From Onthophagus taurus (lineage: Eukaryota > Arthropoda > Insecta > Coleoptera > Scarabaeidae): a DNA stretch of 64,000 nt. Under the pieces are notes generated by a model. It saw nothing but the letters and a program-made list of their open reading frames with translations. It ran no database searches and was not told where the DNA came from. Location: positions 18,173,501-18,237,500 of the forward strand of contig NC_091971.1 of the NCBI RefSeq assembly GCF_036711975.1, written 5' to 3'. Made by a program: the position numbers and the translations under genes. Positions 54,389 through 64,000 of this stretch are shown piece after piece (the stretch's first letter is position 1; every line of letters starts with the position of its first letter).

Positions 54389-57300
54389 ATGGAAAATGGT
54401 ATTATAAATTCATTTTCTTATAGTTTAAACTATATCAACATCATAATATATCTTAGATGCAGTAGAAGGAAGAGCAAAGCGACAAAAGTTGGATAAAACT
54501 GGCCGTTTCGCAGCTCTCCAAAAATTAAAAGAGCATAAACAAAGGGGATCTAAGCATAAATACGAAGTTGATAACATAGAAAATGTGTATGAGGTTGTAG
54601 ATGAAAGAGAGTATACGAAAGAAGTGTTAAATAGGCAAGAAGAAAATTGGATTGTCGATGATGGTGTGATAAAAATATTTTTTTATAACTTTATATTTAA
54701 TGTGTTTAATGTTTTAATTAGATGGGAGTGGATATGTGGAAGATGGTAGGGATATTTTCGATGATGATTTAGATTCAGCCTCAATTGCTGCTGCTTCAAA
54801 AAGTAAAGGTTCAAGTTCGAAGAAAAGAAAAGCAGTATCAGAAAATGCAGGCAGAGGAAATCTACAATTCATGTTATCAAGTATGCCATCAAAAAAGAAA
54901 GAGACAGTTAATTTGGGGGAAGATGATATTTTATCAGAGCTTATTCAAGAAATTGATGTAAATCAATCCGATTTAGATCAAACCAGTAATAAAACTTCTC
55001 TTTTAAATGAAAAGCAAGCCGCTAAAAATTACATGAATTCGTTTTCTGTACCAAAACCACCCAAAGTCACATTAACTCCAATGAAAATGAAGAAAATTGA
55101 AAAGCCAACATCAATGAAAATCTTTAAATCTGAGAGTATATTGGCAAAAGTTCAAAATAATCAAAGTAAATCTGATGCTAAAGTTGAATCGAAAGATGTT
55201 ACTAAACCAATTGATGAACCTTTAGATTCATTTGATGATATTGCAGCTGATTTTGATACAAATGATTTTGATGCAAATGATTTTGAATTATTAGATCAAC
55301 TTGAAGACAGTAAAACTCCAAGATATGAAAATTTACCACTTAAATCGAACCATATTGAAGAACCAAGTCAAAAAATTGATAATTCTCAAACTAATATTGA
55401 ATCAAGTCAATTAAATGATGAATATATGACCCAAATTGAGGAGTATAAATCTGTAAAAGAGCAAGATGAAACAATTACAGAAGAACAATTATTGGAAGGT
55501 TGGAATACAATGAGAGAGGGTTGTAATCAACAAGAAGAAAATATTCCAATAGTAAATGTTGAAAGTGGAAACATTCCATTACAGGAAAATGAAGATGGGA
55601 AAAAAGTTTTTAGGTTTTTTTGGTGGGATGCTTTTGAAGATCGTCGAATTCAACCTGGAGTTGTCTTTTTATTTGGTAAAACTTATTGTGAAGTTGCTAA
55701 AAGTTATGTAAGTTGTTGTGTTGCTGTAAGAAATATTTTGAGGAAAATTTTTTTGCTACCTAGACCAACGGTAAGAAATTTGTTTCTAAGAATCCATTTC
55801 TTATTTTATATTAAAATGACTTTTTTTTTAAGTTTAAAAATGATTGTAACAAAGAAGTTACTTTATTAGATGTTTATCACGAATTTAATAACAATATCAA
55901 ATTAGATACATTTAAATCAAAGAAAACGACAAAAAATTATCCTTTTGATCCAGATGTTCCATTACAATCTGAATATTTAGAAGTCAGATATTCCGTAAAT
56001 ATTAACAAAAATGTTGAGTATAAAGTTTTAACAAGATTTTTTAGGCTAAATCACCTCAAATTCCAGAAGAATTCTTATCAGGAAATACTTACTCAAAAAT
56101 ATTTGGTTTAAATACAAGTTACTTAGAAATTTTGTTGTTAGATCAAAAAATAAAAGGTCCATGTTGGTTAGAAGTGGCAGAGCCTGAATCTGTATCAAAC
56201 AAAATAAGTTGGTGTAAATATGAGGTGAATTGTAACACATCGAATAATTTAAGTGTTAAAAGTTTCATGAAAAACACACCTTCACCTCCGCCATTAACAG
56301 TAGCCACTATTAATACAAGAACAATCGTTAGTCATAACACAAAAACTGGAAGTGCCAAAAATGAAATTGTTATGATTACTTGTTTGGTGCAAAATAAATA
56401 TTTCGTTGATAAACAAGCACCAAACCCGCCGTTTCAACAACATTTTTGTGGTAAATTAAATTATTTGTTAACCCTTTAACGCATATAAGAATTTTTGTAA
56501 GCTTGTTTTAACACTTTCTTGATGTTATTTTGTGATGCAGCAAAGTAAACTACACAAATTGTATGAAAAAAAGGTGGTTTTTGGAGGCTTCTTATTGATT
56601 TAAAGACAATTTATGTCATGATATAAAATTTTTCCAGTTTTGGCTATTATCAATAACCTTGCTAGATGTTTCAAATGACAGCTTATTAGGTTGGGTTGAT
56701 ATTTTTGCTCTAATAGTTATCTATGTATATGATTTGATACTCTATGAAAAGTACTGGATATGCTCAAAAATAACAAAATATTGGATGTATACTTTGACGT
56801 TACTGCTTCTTTGTCTGAACTATTAGTTTTGCTTGGAAGTGTTTTAAGACTTGTTGACATGGTTGTTAATGGTTTCTGTTAAGGTGGTTTGTTGTAGGGG
56901 TTTATGTGGTTTGTAGTTACCAAACATTATCAATGCAGTTGAGATTACAAAGGTTACATAAAAGAGTTACACTTGTTTACTAATTTTCCAAATGTGCTTT
57001 TTAAAGTGTTCAAATCCAAAATTATTGATAATACCCAATAATTACCCAATAAACGTCATAAAAATCGGATAGACACTTAATTCTAATTTAAGAAGTCTTA
57101 TTAAAATATATAAGCAATACAGATGCTGAAATAACTACCACTTAAAAGAAAGCGTTTCAAAACATCTGGGTGTTTCTGACATCATTACACCCATTTGACC
57201 CATTAAATATCCCTTCAGAATTCATGCAGATTTCTCAAATCTTCGCTTTCACCTGGAATAATATATAAATTAAACATGTCATATTTTCTCTTCTTCCAAC

Positions 57301-60300
57301 CTTTATTCTAACCGTTTTAATGTTCAAATCAACCTGTATTAGTTTATCTAATTTATAAATCCACGATGTTCTTTTTCGCTGTTCGAATTCGCGCCTAAAA
57401 TCAGTCCCAGACGAAAAAGAACATCGTGGTTTTATAAATTAGAAGAGAAAATAAAATAATATAAAGAGAAAACATAAAATCGTATAACGTGGTTTCCTGA
57501 GGATGGCATTAACACGCCGAAACCGGTAGAAACTGAAAAACATAAATTAAATCTTTCATCGTTAAAGTGCGACTGTCATTTACACATTCATTAGCACACA
57601 CGATGATAAAAGGGAATCAAAATACAAATATCCATATGTTATGTTTAAAAACTCAACACCCAGACAAAAATGTGCTGATGCAGCATTGTGCATAGACCAC
57701 ATTACAGTTTTGGTTGCTAGTAGTACATGCTGTAAAAATACAGAAAACAATACTTCCAAAAAAATCCAACTGTTAAGATTCCAATTATCTACATCTTCGA
57801 TTATCGCAAGATTCGTCGCGCGATTTGTTTACGCTATACATGATTATTACGCAAGTTTCTAATTGCAGTTGATGAGAAATCTGCTTAATTGCAGTAAAGT
57901 ACTTATGCCAATAGTTAGGGTTATTAACACGTTGACTGCCATCTAGGTCTATATGGCCAAGAAAATTATTTAATCACCACGCATCTTACATGCCCACTCT
58001 AATAATATTGGTCATGTAAACTAATAGAGCCGCCAATATCTTGCGTATAGATTTAGTAAATAAAAGCAAAAGTACTTAGAAAACCAGTGTTTTTTTCAGT
58101 AAAAGTTTCAATAATAAATAAATAAAATAACGCAGATGCTAATAAAATATTAGCTTGAATATTTTTCCTACAGTAACAAAAATCTTGATAGTATAATGTA
58201 GGATTTCACTCCACATCATAGCGATGATTCCTTAATCGTAGATTTGAATCCTCTTTAAGTTCTTCGTTAGAAGCCACCCGTGATTTGTTTTTGTCGCTTC
58301 GTAACACATCTTACTCAGGTTTCTCTGTCAGTCAGTTCATGACTTGAAAAACGATTTCTGCTTGATGTGACGGCTTGGACTTCTTCAGCTGGAGAACATT
58401 GCATAAACCATAAGCAATTGTTTTGCGATTTCCCTTTATTGTAAGCAAGTATCACAATTTTATACTTTAACTTGAGAATCTTAGTGCTTTCTAAAGAGCA
58501 TAAGAATGTTATGCTTATCTCTTCAAGAAATAACAGTTAATAATCCCTTGCAGTTTTTTTTTGTGTCACTTCGCGCAGATTTCCTTTGCGGTTCTTCCTC
58601 AATGTGCCAATTAGATGCGTTTGTCTATTTGCAATTCATTGGCAACTGTTCTGCCAATGATAAACTAGTATATTAATTGCCCATGACCATGGTTCTACCG
58701 CAATCCAGTAATGACTCCAATATAACACCAACTCGGTCATTATGACCAAGTCGCGCTTCTATGATTATGCTTACAGGGATGATAAATAATTAAAAATTAC
58801 TGTCATGGGACTTCATTAGCCGTGGATAAAAAATGCCAAGAAATAAAAATTTTGTCCACACTTGAAATATGTACCCAAACATAAAATACAGTAAAAACTT
58901 CGTGTGCAGAAATCTTTGACTGTTGCTATAATATTTTCCACCCAGTCCAATTACTGCTATTTCCTCTTGTAACTTCTAGTTATTTATTTAATTACGCATT
59001 TATAATCCTCTTTCAGCATAAGAAAGCACATTTTTTCCTTTCTGCTATTGTGACTACCTTCTTTTGATCTTGAGGATCATCTAGAATTTATTGAAATGTG
59101 CCTTTATTGGAATTTATGATTGTTTTGGCAGATAATAATTTCCAAATATTCACATCCGGCATTGTTAAAAATAAAACTAAAGGTTTAGAAACGTTAAACT
59201 TGGAAGGTGGATCATGATAGTTGGGAATTTTTCAGAGGGCTGAAAGATGCGGCTGTAAAAACTTTTTGCCTGGATTTGATCTGCTCCAGAGGCCTTATTA
59301 GTTTTTAGCTTCTACTATTTCCTCTTTCAACATATCTGACTCACAGTCTATCTCTTCCCAATTGTTATTCGCCTCCTGTCTGTATTCCTTCTCAGAATAC
59401 AGCTCTTCTTAGTACAGTGTCTTGGTGAAATACCATCTCATCTGTCCAGAATATCTTTCCATCATATATTAGATAATCATATGTACCATGTGTTAGTATG
59501 GGTCGTACCATGGCTTCATATATTTTCATTTTTCCTTCTACATGCATAAATTTGTTTCGCCATTCAGTATCCCTTAGATCACTTGTGCTTATGTTTCTCG
59601 ACATAGATCACGGTGGTTCTTGTAGTTTCAACTAATAGATATTCAAAATGTATGAACTGTTCTATTATCGAGTTCTCAATTTGCAACTTGCAGTGTCTTG
59701 GTACTTTGTATATTACCATACATTTTGTTTTATCACTAGCCTTTGCAGGTCATCTTCGTTACTTGCAATTAAAATGGCGTCATCAGCTTAGCAAACTATG
59801 TTAATACTTTGGGTCCCCATCTGGTATCCTGGTTTGGATTTAATAGCTTCTATCAGGTTTTTATTTTAGTGGTAGTGTTAGTATATATGACATCTTATCT
59901 GCTCTAGTATATTTTCATATTTGAGTATGTTAATAATGTCTTGTTTCTTAACTCGATCAAAGGCTTTAGTTAAGCAGAAAAAGGCGTGATTATTGAATTC
60001 TATTGATTTTTCTGTAATCTGCTTAATAAAGAACATCTGTTGTTCCTCTAGTCTTTCGCTATAGTAGTCCTTCTGCTATTTTTATTGTCCTTTGCCAACT
60101 TTTTTTTGTTAATAGGTATTGTCATGCTACTTTTGCACTGTTGGGACACCTTGCCACTTTCTATGATTTTATTAAAGAGTGTAAGTATTCGAGCTAGAAG
60201 TGTCATCTCATTCGTGATTAAATCACGTCCTGGGCTTTTTCTAATTTTCAATTTCATTATGTTGTCTCTCATCTGTTAGAAACTGTTGTAAAGACTGTCT

Positions 60301-63180
60301 TCAATCAGCCAGTTTCTTCTTCAATGACAGTTTCGGATCTTAATGAGTCATTACTTTATTTTTCTTTTTATGTGGTTATTTAGCGACTAGTCTAGAAATT
60401 ATAGGTAATGGGCCTAACGCTGGAAAGTGTGTAGACCCCTGGTTTAGAACATAAATTTAGCATTTTCATTAAAATTCAAATTACGTTAAAGGGTTACTTT
60501 CTTGTTTTATTTAATTTAATAATAAACAAATTTCAGTTATAACACGCCCTGATGGCAAAGCACTTCCATTAAATTTTCACGATTCCCTTCAAAAATACAA
60601 AGGTACTCGAGTACAAAAAATGGATAGTGAAAAAGCTCTTTTAACATATTTTATAAATCAATTAAATAACATCGATCCTGATTTAATTGTTGGGCATGAT
60701 TTACAAGGATATCAATTAGATCTTTTTTGTAATAGATTAACCCAATTGGGTATTCGCCATTTCAGTAAATTGGGACGTCTTAAAAGGGGTGCAATTCCTC
60801 CTCATGGAAAATTTGGAAAAGAACTATTTTGCGGTCGTTTAGTTTGCGATGTTAAAGTCTCAGCGCACGAACTTATTAAATCACGATCTTATGATTTGGA
60901 CGCGTTATGCCAAACGGTTCTAAAAGTTCAAGATGGATCGCGATTAAGTTTAGAAGTTGAAGATATAGGTAGGATGTATCAAAATTCGCAAGATTTATTA
61001 AAATTAATCACACTAACCATGCAAGATACTGCGTTTATACTCAAAATCATGTACGAATTAAATGTGATTCCTTTAGCTTTACAAATAACAAATATAGCGG
61101 GAAATGTTATGTCGCGAACCTTATTAGGTGGTAGATCGGAAAGAAACGAATTTTTATTATTACACGCGTTCACAGAAAAAGATTATTTGGTTCCTGATAA
61201 AGAATTTATGAAGAAAGTTAATAAAGATGAAACCGATACTGAAATACCTGCATCAAAACGAAAAAAACCCACGTATTCTGGTGGTTTAGTTTTAGATCCA
61301 AAAGTTGGTTTTTATGATACACTAATTTTATTGATGGATTTTAATTCGCTATATCCAAGTATTATCCAAGAATACAATGTTTGTTTTACAACGTTAATCC
61401 AAAATGGTGATGTTATAAGTTTTTCAATGGCAAATACGGGTGTTTTACCCACAGAAATAAGAAAATTAGTTGAAAGTAGACGTGATGTAAAAAAATTAAT
61501 GAAAAACCCAGATTTAAATAAAGATGTTTACATGCAATATAATATAAGACAAACAGCTTTAAAATTAACTGCTAACTCTATGTATGGATGTTTAGGTTTT
61601 TCTAATTCGAGATTTTTCGCTAAACATTTAGCAGCGTTTATCACGCAAAGAGGAAGAGAAATCTTAACAAACACTAAAGATACAGTTGAAAAAATGACTT
61701 TTGAAGTCATTTACGGTGATACCGATTCGATTATGATAAATACGAATTGTTTGGATTACGACCAAGTTTTTAAAGTTGGCAATAAAATCAAAATTGAAAT
61801 CAATAAACTTTATAAACAGGTTGAATTAGACATCGATGGGGTTTTTAAATATTTATTATTATTAAAGAAAAAGAAATACGCAGCTGTTACACTCTCAAAA
61901 ATGAAAAACGGGCAACTTAAAGTTGCGCAAGAACATAAAGGTTTAGATATCGTTCGTAGAGATTGGTCCCAATTATCGGCAGAAGCGGGAAAAATTATTT
62001 TAAATCATATTCTTTCTGACCAAACCATTGAAGAAAAAATAACAAACGTTCAACAACATTTAACTAAATTAAAAAGTGATTTAGAAGAAAACGTTGTGCC
62101 TTTACCCCTTTTGGTGATTACGAAACAATTAACAAAAAATCCTAAAGAATATTCAGAAAAGAATGCTTTAACCCACGTTCAAGTAGCTTTACGTTATAAT
62201 TCTAAAGGTGGTAAACAATTACAAAACGGCGATACAGTTCCTTATATAATATGCGAAGATGGAACATCGAACGCAGCTACACAACGCGGTTATCACATCG
62301 AAGAATTTAAAAATTCAACAACGTTAAAATTAGATGTTAAATATTATTTAGCCCAACAAATTCATCCTGTTATTTCAAGATTATGTAGTCCAATACCGGA
62401 ATTAGACTCATATCAAATTGCAAATTGGCTTGGTTTGGATACAACACATTTTAAGAAACCTAATAATAACGAATCCTCTTCAATCAACAAAAATGATATG
62501 GTTCAATATAATGATGAGATTCGATATCGAAATTGCGAGCCTTTTATTTTTACGTGTTATTTTTGTAAACATTTGAATACAATAACCGATTTGATTATGG
62601 ATAATCAACCATTTTTAAATAAGTGTATGAACCAAGAGTGTAGTGTCAGACCTTTGGATTATTTAGGAAACGTTCAAAACCAACTTTCTCTAGCTATAAA
62701 TAAATATATAAGAAAATTTTATCAATTTGAAATGACATGTGAGGATCCATCTTGTACATATGACACGAATCATGTTTCAACGCGAATATTCAATAAATAT
62801 ACAGTTTGTAAAATGTGTAATGAAGCAGTTATGTATGTTAAGTATCCAGCTAAAGATCTTCATATGCAATTGATGTATTTTCAAAAGTTGGTTGATGTTG
62901 GTAAACATTCTAAAAGTAAGTTGTACAAAAATGTATTATGTTTCATATTTAATTTATTTTTTTTAAAGAACATTTGGTTAATTCATCATTAGAAGTAGGT
63001 TACAATGCTTTAAAAGAAACCGTTGATAGAATGTTGATACATTCAAATTTTAATGTTATAAATTTGGAAGAAATGTTTGCGCCGTTTGCGCATAAAAAAG
63101 AATACAATGGAAAAACATTGGAAACAACTAAAATTGAAGATGAAGATTTTGATGATCCTGAAGAAAACGATGATGAGTAA
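54389..63180 (+). CDS. PolA1: DNA polymerase alpha catalytic subunit
   Basis: Catalytic subunit of the primase-polymerase complex that starts DNA synthesis in the nucleus. Exons: 54389-54398, 54457-54663, 54722-55770, 55833-55994, 56045-56450, 60537-62915 and 62969-63180, all GT-AG with matching phases, 1474 residues (human about 1462). The N-terminal domain (residues 8-75) has GRAKRQKLDKTGRFAALQKL. A disordered acidic region follows, then SCCVAVRNI and RKIFLLPR. The inactive exonuclease-like domain leads to DFNSLYPSII (about residue 879), KLTANSMYGCLGFSNSRFF and YGDTDS (about 1004-1009), the polymerase motifs A, B and C, all intact. The C-terminus has the two zinc modules (CYFC...CMNQEC and CEDPSC...CKMC). 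The first exon has only ten coding bases. Intron 5 (4.1 kb) holds repeat remnants. Divergent neighbour: RpL8. Confidence 0.96.
57340..57600 (+). mobile_element. Penelope-type terminal remnant
   Basis: A hairpin of two 30-bp arms with one mismatch (57349-57378 and 57412-57441), followed by a hammerhead-like core and an AT-rich tail. No coding part; probably a terminal repeat left by a 5'-truncated insertion. Confidence 0.5.
57490..57530 (+). ncRNA. Hammerhead ribozyme candidate
   Basis: CTGAGGA (57497-57503), stem GGC/GCC with an 8-base loop, then GAAAC (57519-57523) and CGGT. Both core boxes match the hammerhead pattern exactly; stem II is only 3 bp, as in the minimal type reported for Penelope elements. 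Confidence 0.55.
59200..60280 (-). pseudogene. RTE-like LINE fragments in the PolA1 intron
   Basis: Minus strand. 60272-60048 reads KLKIRKSPGRDLITNEM...LFNKIIESGKVSQQ and SSMTIPINKK, the early RT region. 59604-59392 reads IYEAMVRPILTHGTY, the post-RT region. 59400-59210 has another weak EIVEAKN-type fragment, so two copies or a scrambled one are possible. Many stops. Confidence 0.7.
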
Positions 63181-63840
63181 AATCGTATTGTTTTTTATTA
63201 ATGTGAGATTTATTTTTAAAAGAACTATTTTAATTTATACTTGTAGTGAAGATTAAATATATTTTTTTTGTATGTAAAGTTTTTATTCTTGACACGTCAT
63301 TTCATAAAGTTAAACTTAACACATTCAGTGCTCACAAAGTTGGTGAAAACTGCACTGAACGTCTTAAAGAATAAGTGGGGTTACAGAAGTAAGGACTAAT
63401 GAAGAAGTAAATGGAAATAAGAGGTTCTCTAATATTATTATCTAATTATATTTAGAATGAATACATTGCGAAAACGCCTTAGGGATTAAACCGATGTCTA
63501 CTGATTATAAAATTTTGAAAATTGTTAGTTATATAACGCATGTTTTTCTCTGTCCATTCAAAGTTTCCTTGCTTATATTATAATATCTAGCTGATATAGC
63601 GTACTCGGCTATAACGTACATCGATTGGGTTTGGTTAAAAAAAAATTACTCTAAGGTTAGAGTATTTTCATCTTAGAATTCATTTGTTGTTGGCTAACTA
63701 ACTTATAAGTGCCTAAAATTTAGAGAAATTTTCGTTCTTTGTTTACTGGGTATCAATTTGATTTGAAATTCAAAGTGAAATTTTTCAAGCATCAATCAGT
63801 AGAAGAAAAATATTGCGAAAACTGCGACTTCTACGATATG
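63181..63840. other. 3' flank of PolA1, unassigned
   Basis: No gene found. The PolA1 3' UTR probably ends within the first 100-150 bp (a TATATTTTTTTT stretch at about 63257); no canonical AATAAA is obvious. Confidence 0.45.
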
Positions 63841-64000
63841 GATCAACAGAAAGGAATACTAGAAGCATATCAAGATGAATCACATAAAATGCTTTTATTG
63901 TGGGATGAAGAGTTGGGACGAAAACAGAAAATCTTACTTTTAGTGGACAACTCTGCTGCTCACTACTGTAAAAATATATTAGGAAAATTGATTAAAAAGT
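63841..64000 (+). pseudogene. Tigger/pogo transposase fragment at the window edge
   Basis: The frame from about 63890 reads LLWDEELGRKQKILLLVDNSAAHY, the second catalytic Asp region of DDE_1 (Tigger/pogo) transposases (usual form ILLLVDNxxAH). It is open to the last base and continues outside the window. It may be part of a longer copy; upstream bases are not in frame. Confidence 0.75.

Larger units (their letters stand above)
56451..60536 (+). other. Intron 5 of PolA1 with repeat remnants
   Basis: 4086-bp intron. It carries a Penelope-like terminus at 57340-57600 and RTE-like fragments at 59200-60280. I see nothing identifiable in 56500-57300 and 57650-59200. The other introns of the gene are 50-62 bp. 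Confidence 0.8.

Noticed and set aside
1..64000. tRNA or rRNA genes
   Set aside because: I looked for A/B-box and cloverleaf-like segments and for conserved rRNA stretches by eye and saw none; a covariance search would be decisive.

Overview
The window is nuclear DNA of an insect, most likely a beetle (the beetle part is inference). It is AT-rich, its genes are split by GT-AG introns, and repeats outweigh genes. The host genes recognised are DNA polymerase alpha catalytic subunit (54389-63180, +, seven exons, 1474 codons), ribosomal protein uL2/RpL8 (coding 53798-52583, -, 257 aa), a divergent Amt/Rh-family transporter (44941-43244, -), a WS/DGAT-type acyltransferase (5984-19986, +, five exons, 495 aa) and the last exon of an unrecognised Ser/Pro/Lys-rich protein (5027-5501, +).

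Layout: 1-5000 holds decayed mariner, CR1-like LINE and Tc1-like copies. 5984-19986 is the acyltransferase gene; its third intron (about 12.4 kb) contains a piggyBac copy with another transposon nested in it, two RTE-like LINE fragments and a 23-copy, 173-bp satellite. A broken tandem copy of the same gene follows at 20105-20433. 20434-37840 is a stack of nested elements. The largest is a 13.6-kb structure (21682-35323) with perfect ends and multi-kilobase inverted arms carrying arrays of a 12-bp palindrome. Inside it sits a 2.2-kb foldback transposon that itself carries a 203-bp hammerhead-like insertion; beside it lies a Penelope-like element. 39236-42755 is a Foldback-type element whose inverted arms are 162-bp tandem repeats, with a 9-bp target duplication. 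45081-51092 holds a second piggyBac, then Tc1, Tigger/pogo and Harbinger remnants, the last with an I-like LINE inserted. 51475-54050 holds a decayed duplicate of RpL8 and then the real gene; introns of both carry C/D-box snoRNA candidates. RpL8 and PolA1 are divergently arranged about 340 bp apart. The window ends in another Tigger fragment.

The host genes are unrelated housekeeping or metabolic genes and form no pathway. The most unusual signals are the palindrome-array inverted element, the snoRNA candidates that stay conserved inside a dead RpL8 copy, the hammerhead-bearing short insertion, the Foldback element, and the transporter that lacks both pore histidines. Exon boundaries were read by eye from splice signals, reading frame and family resemblance. 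No database search was run.
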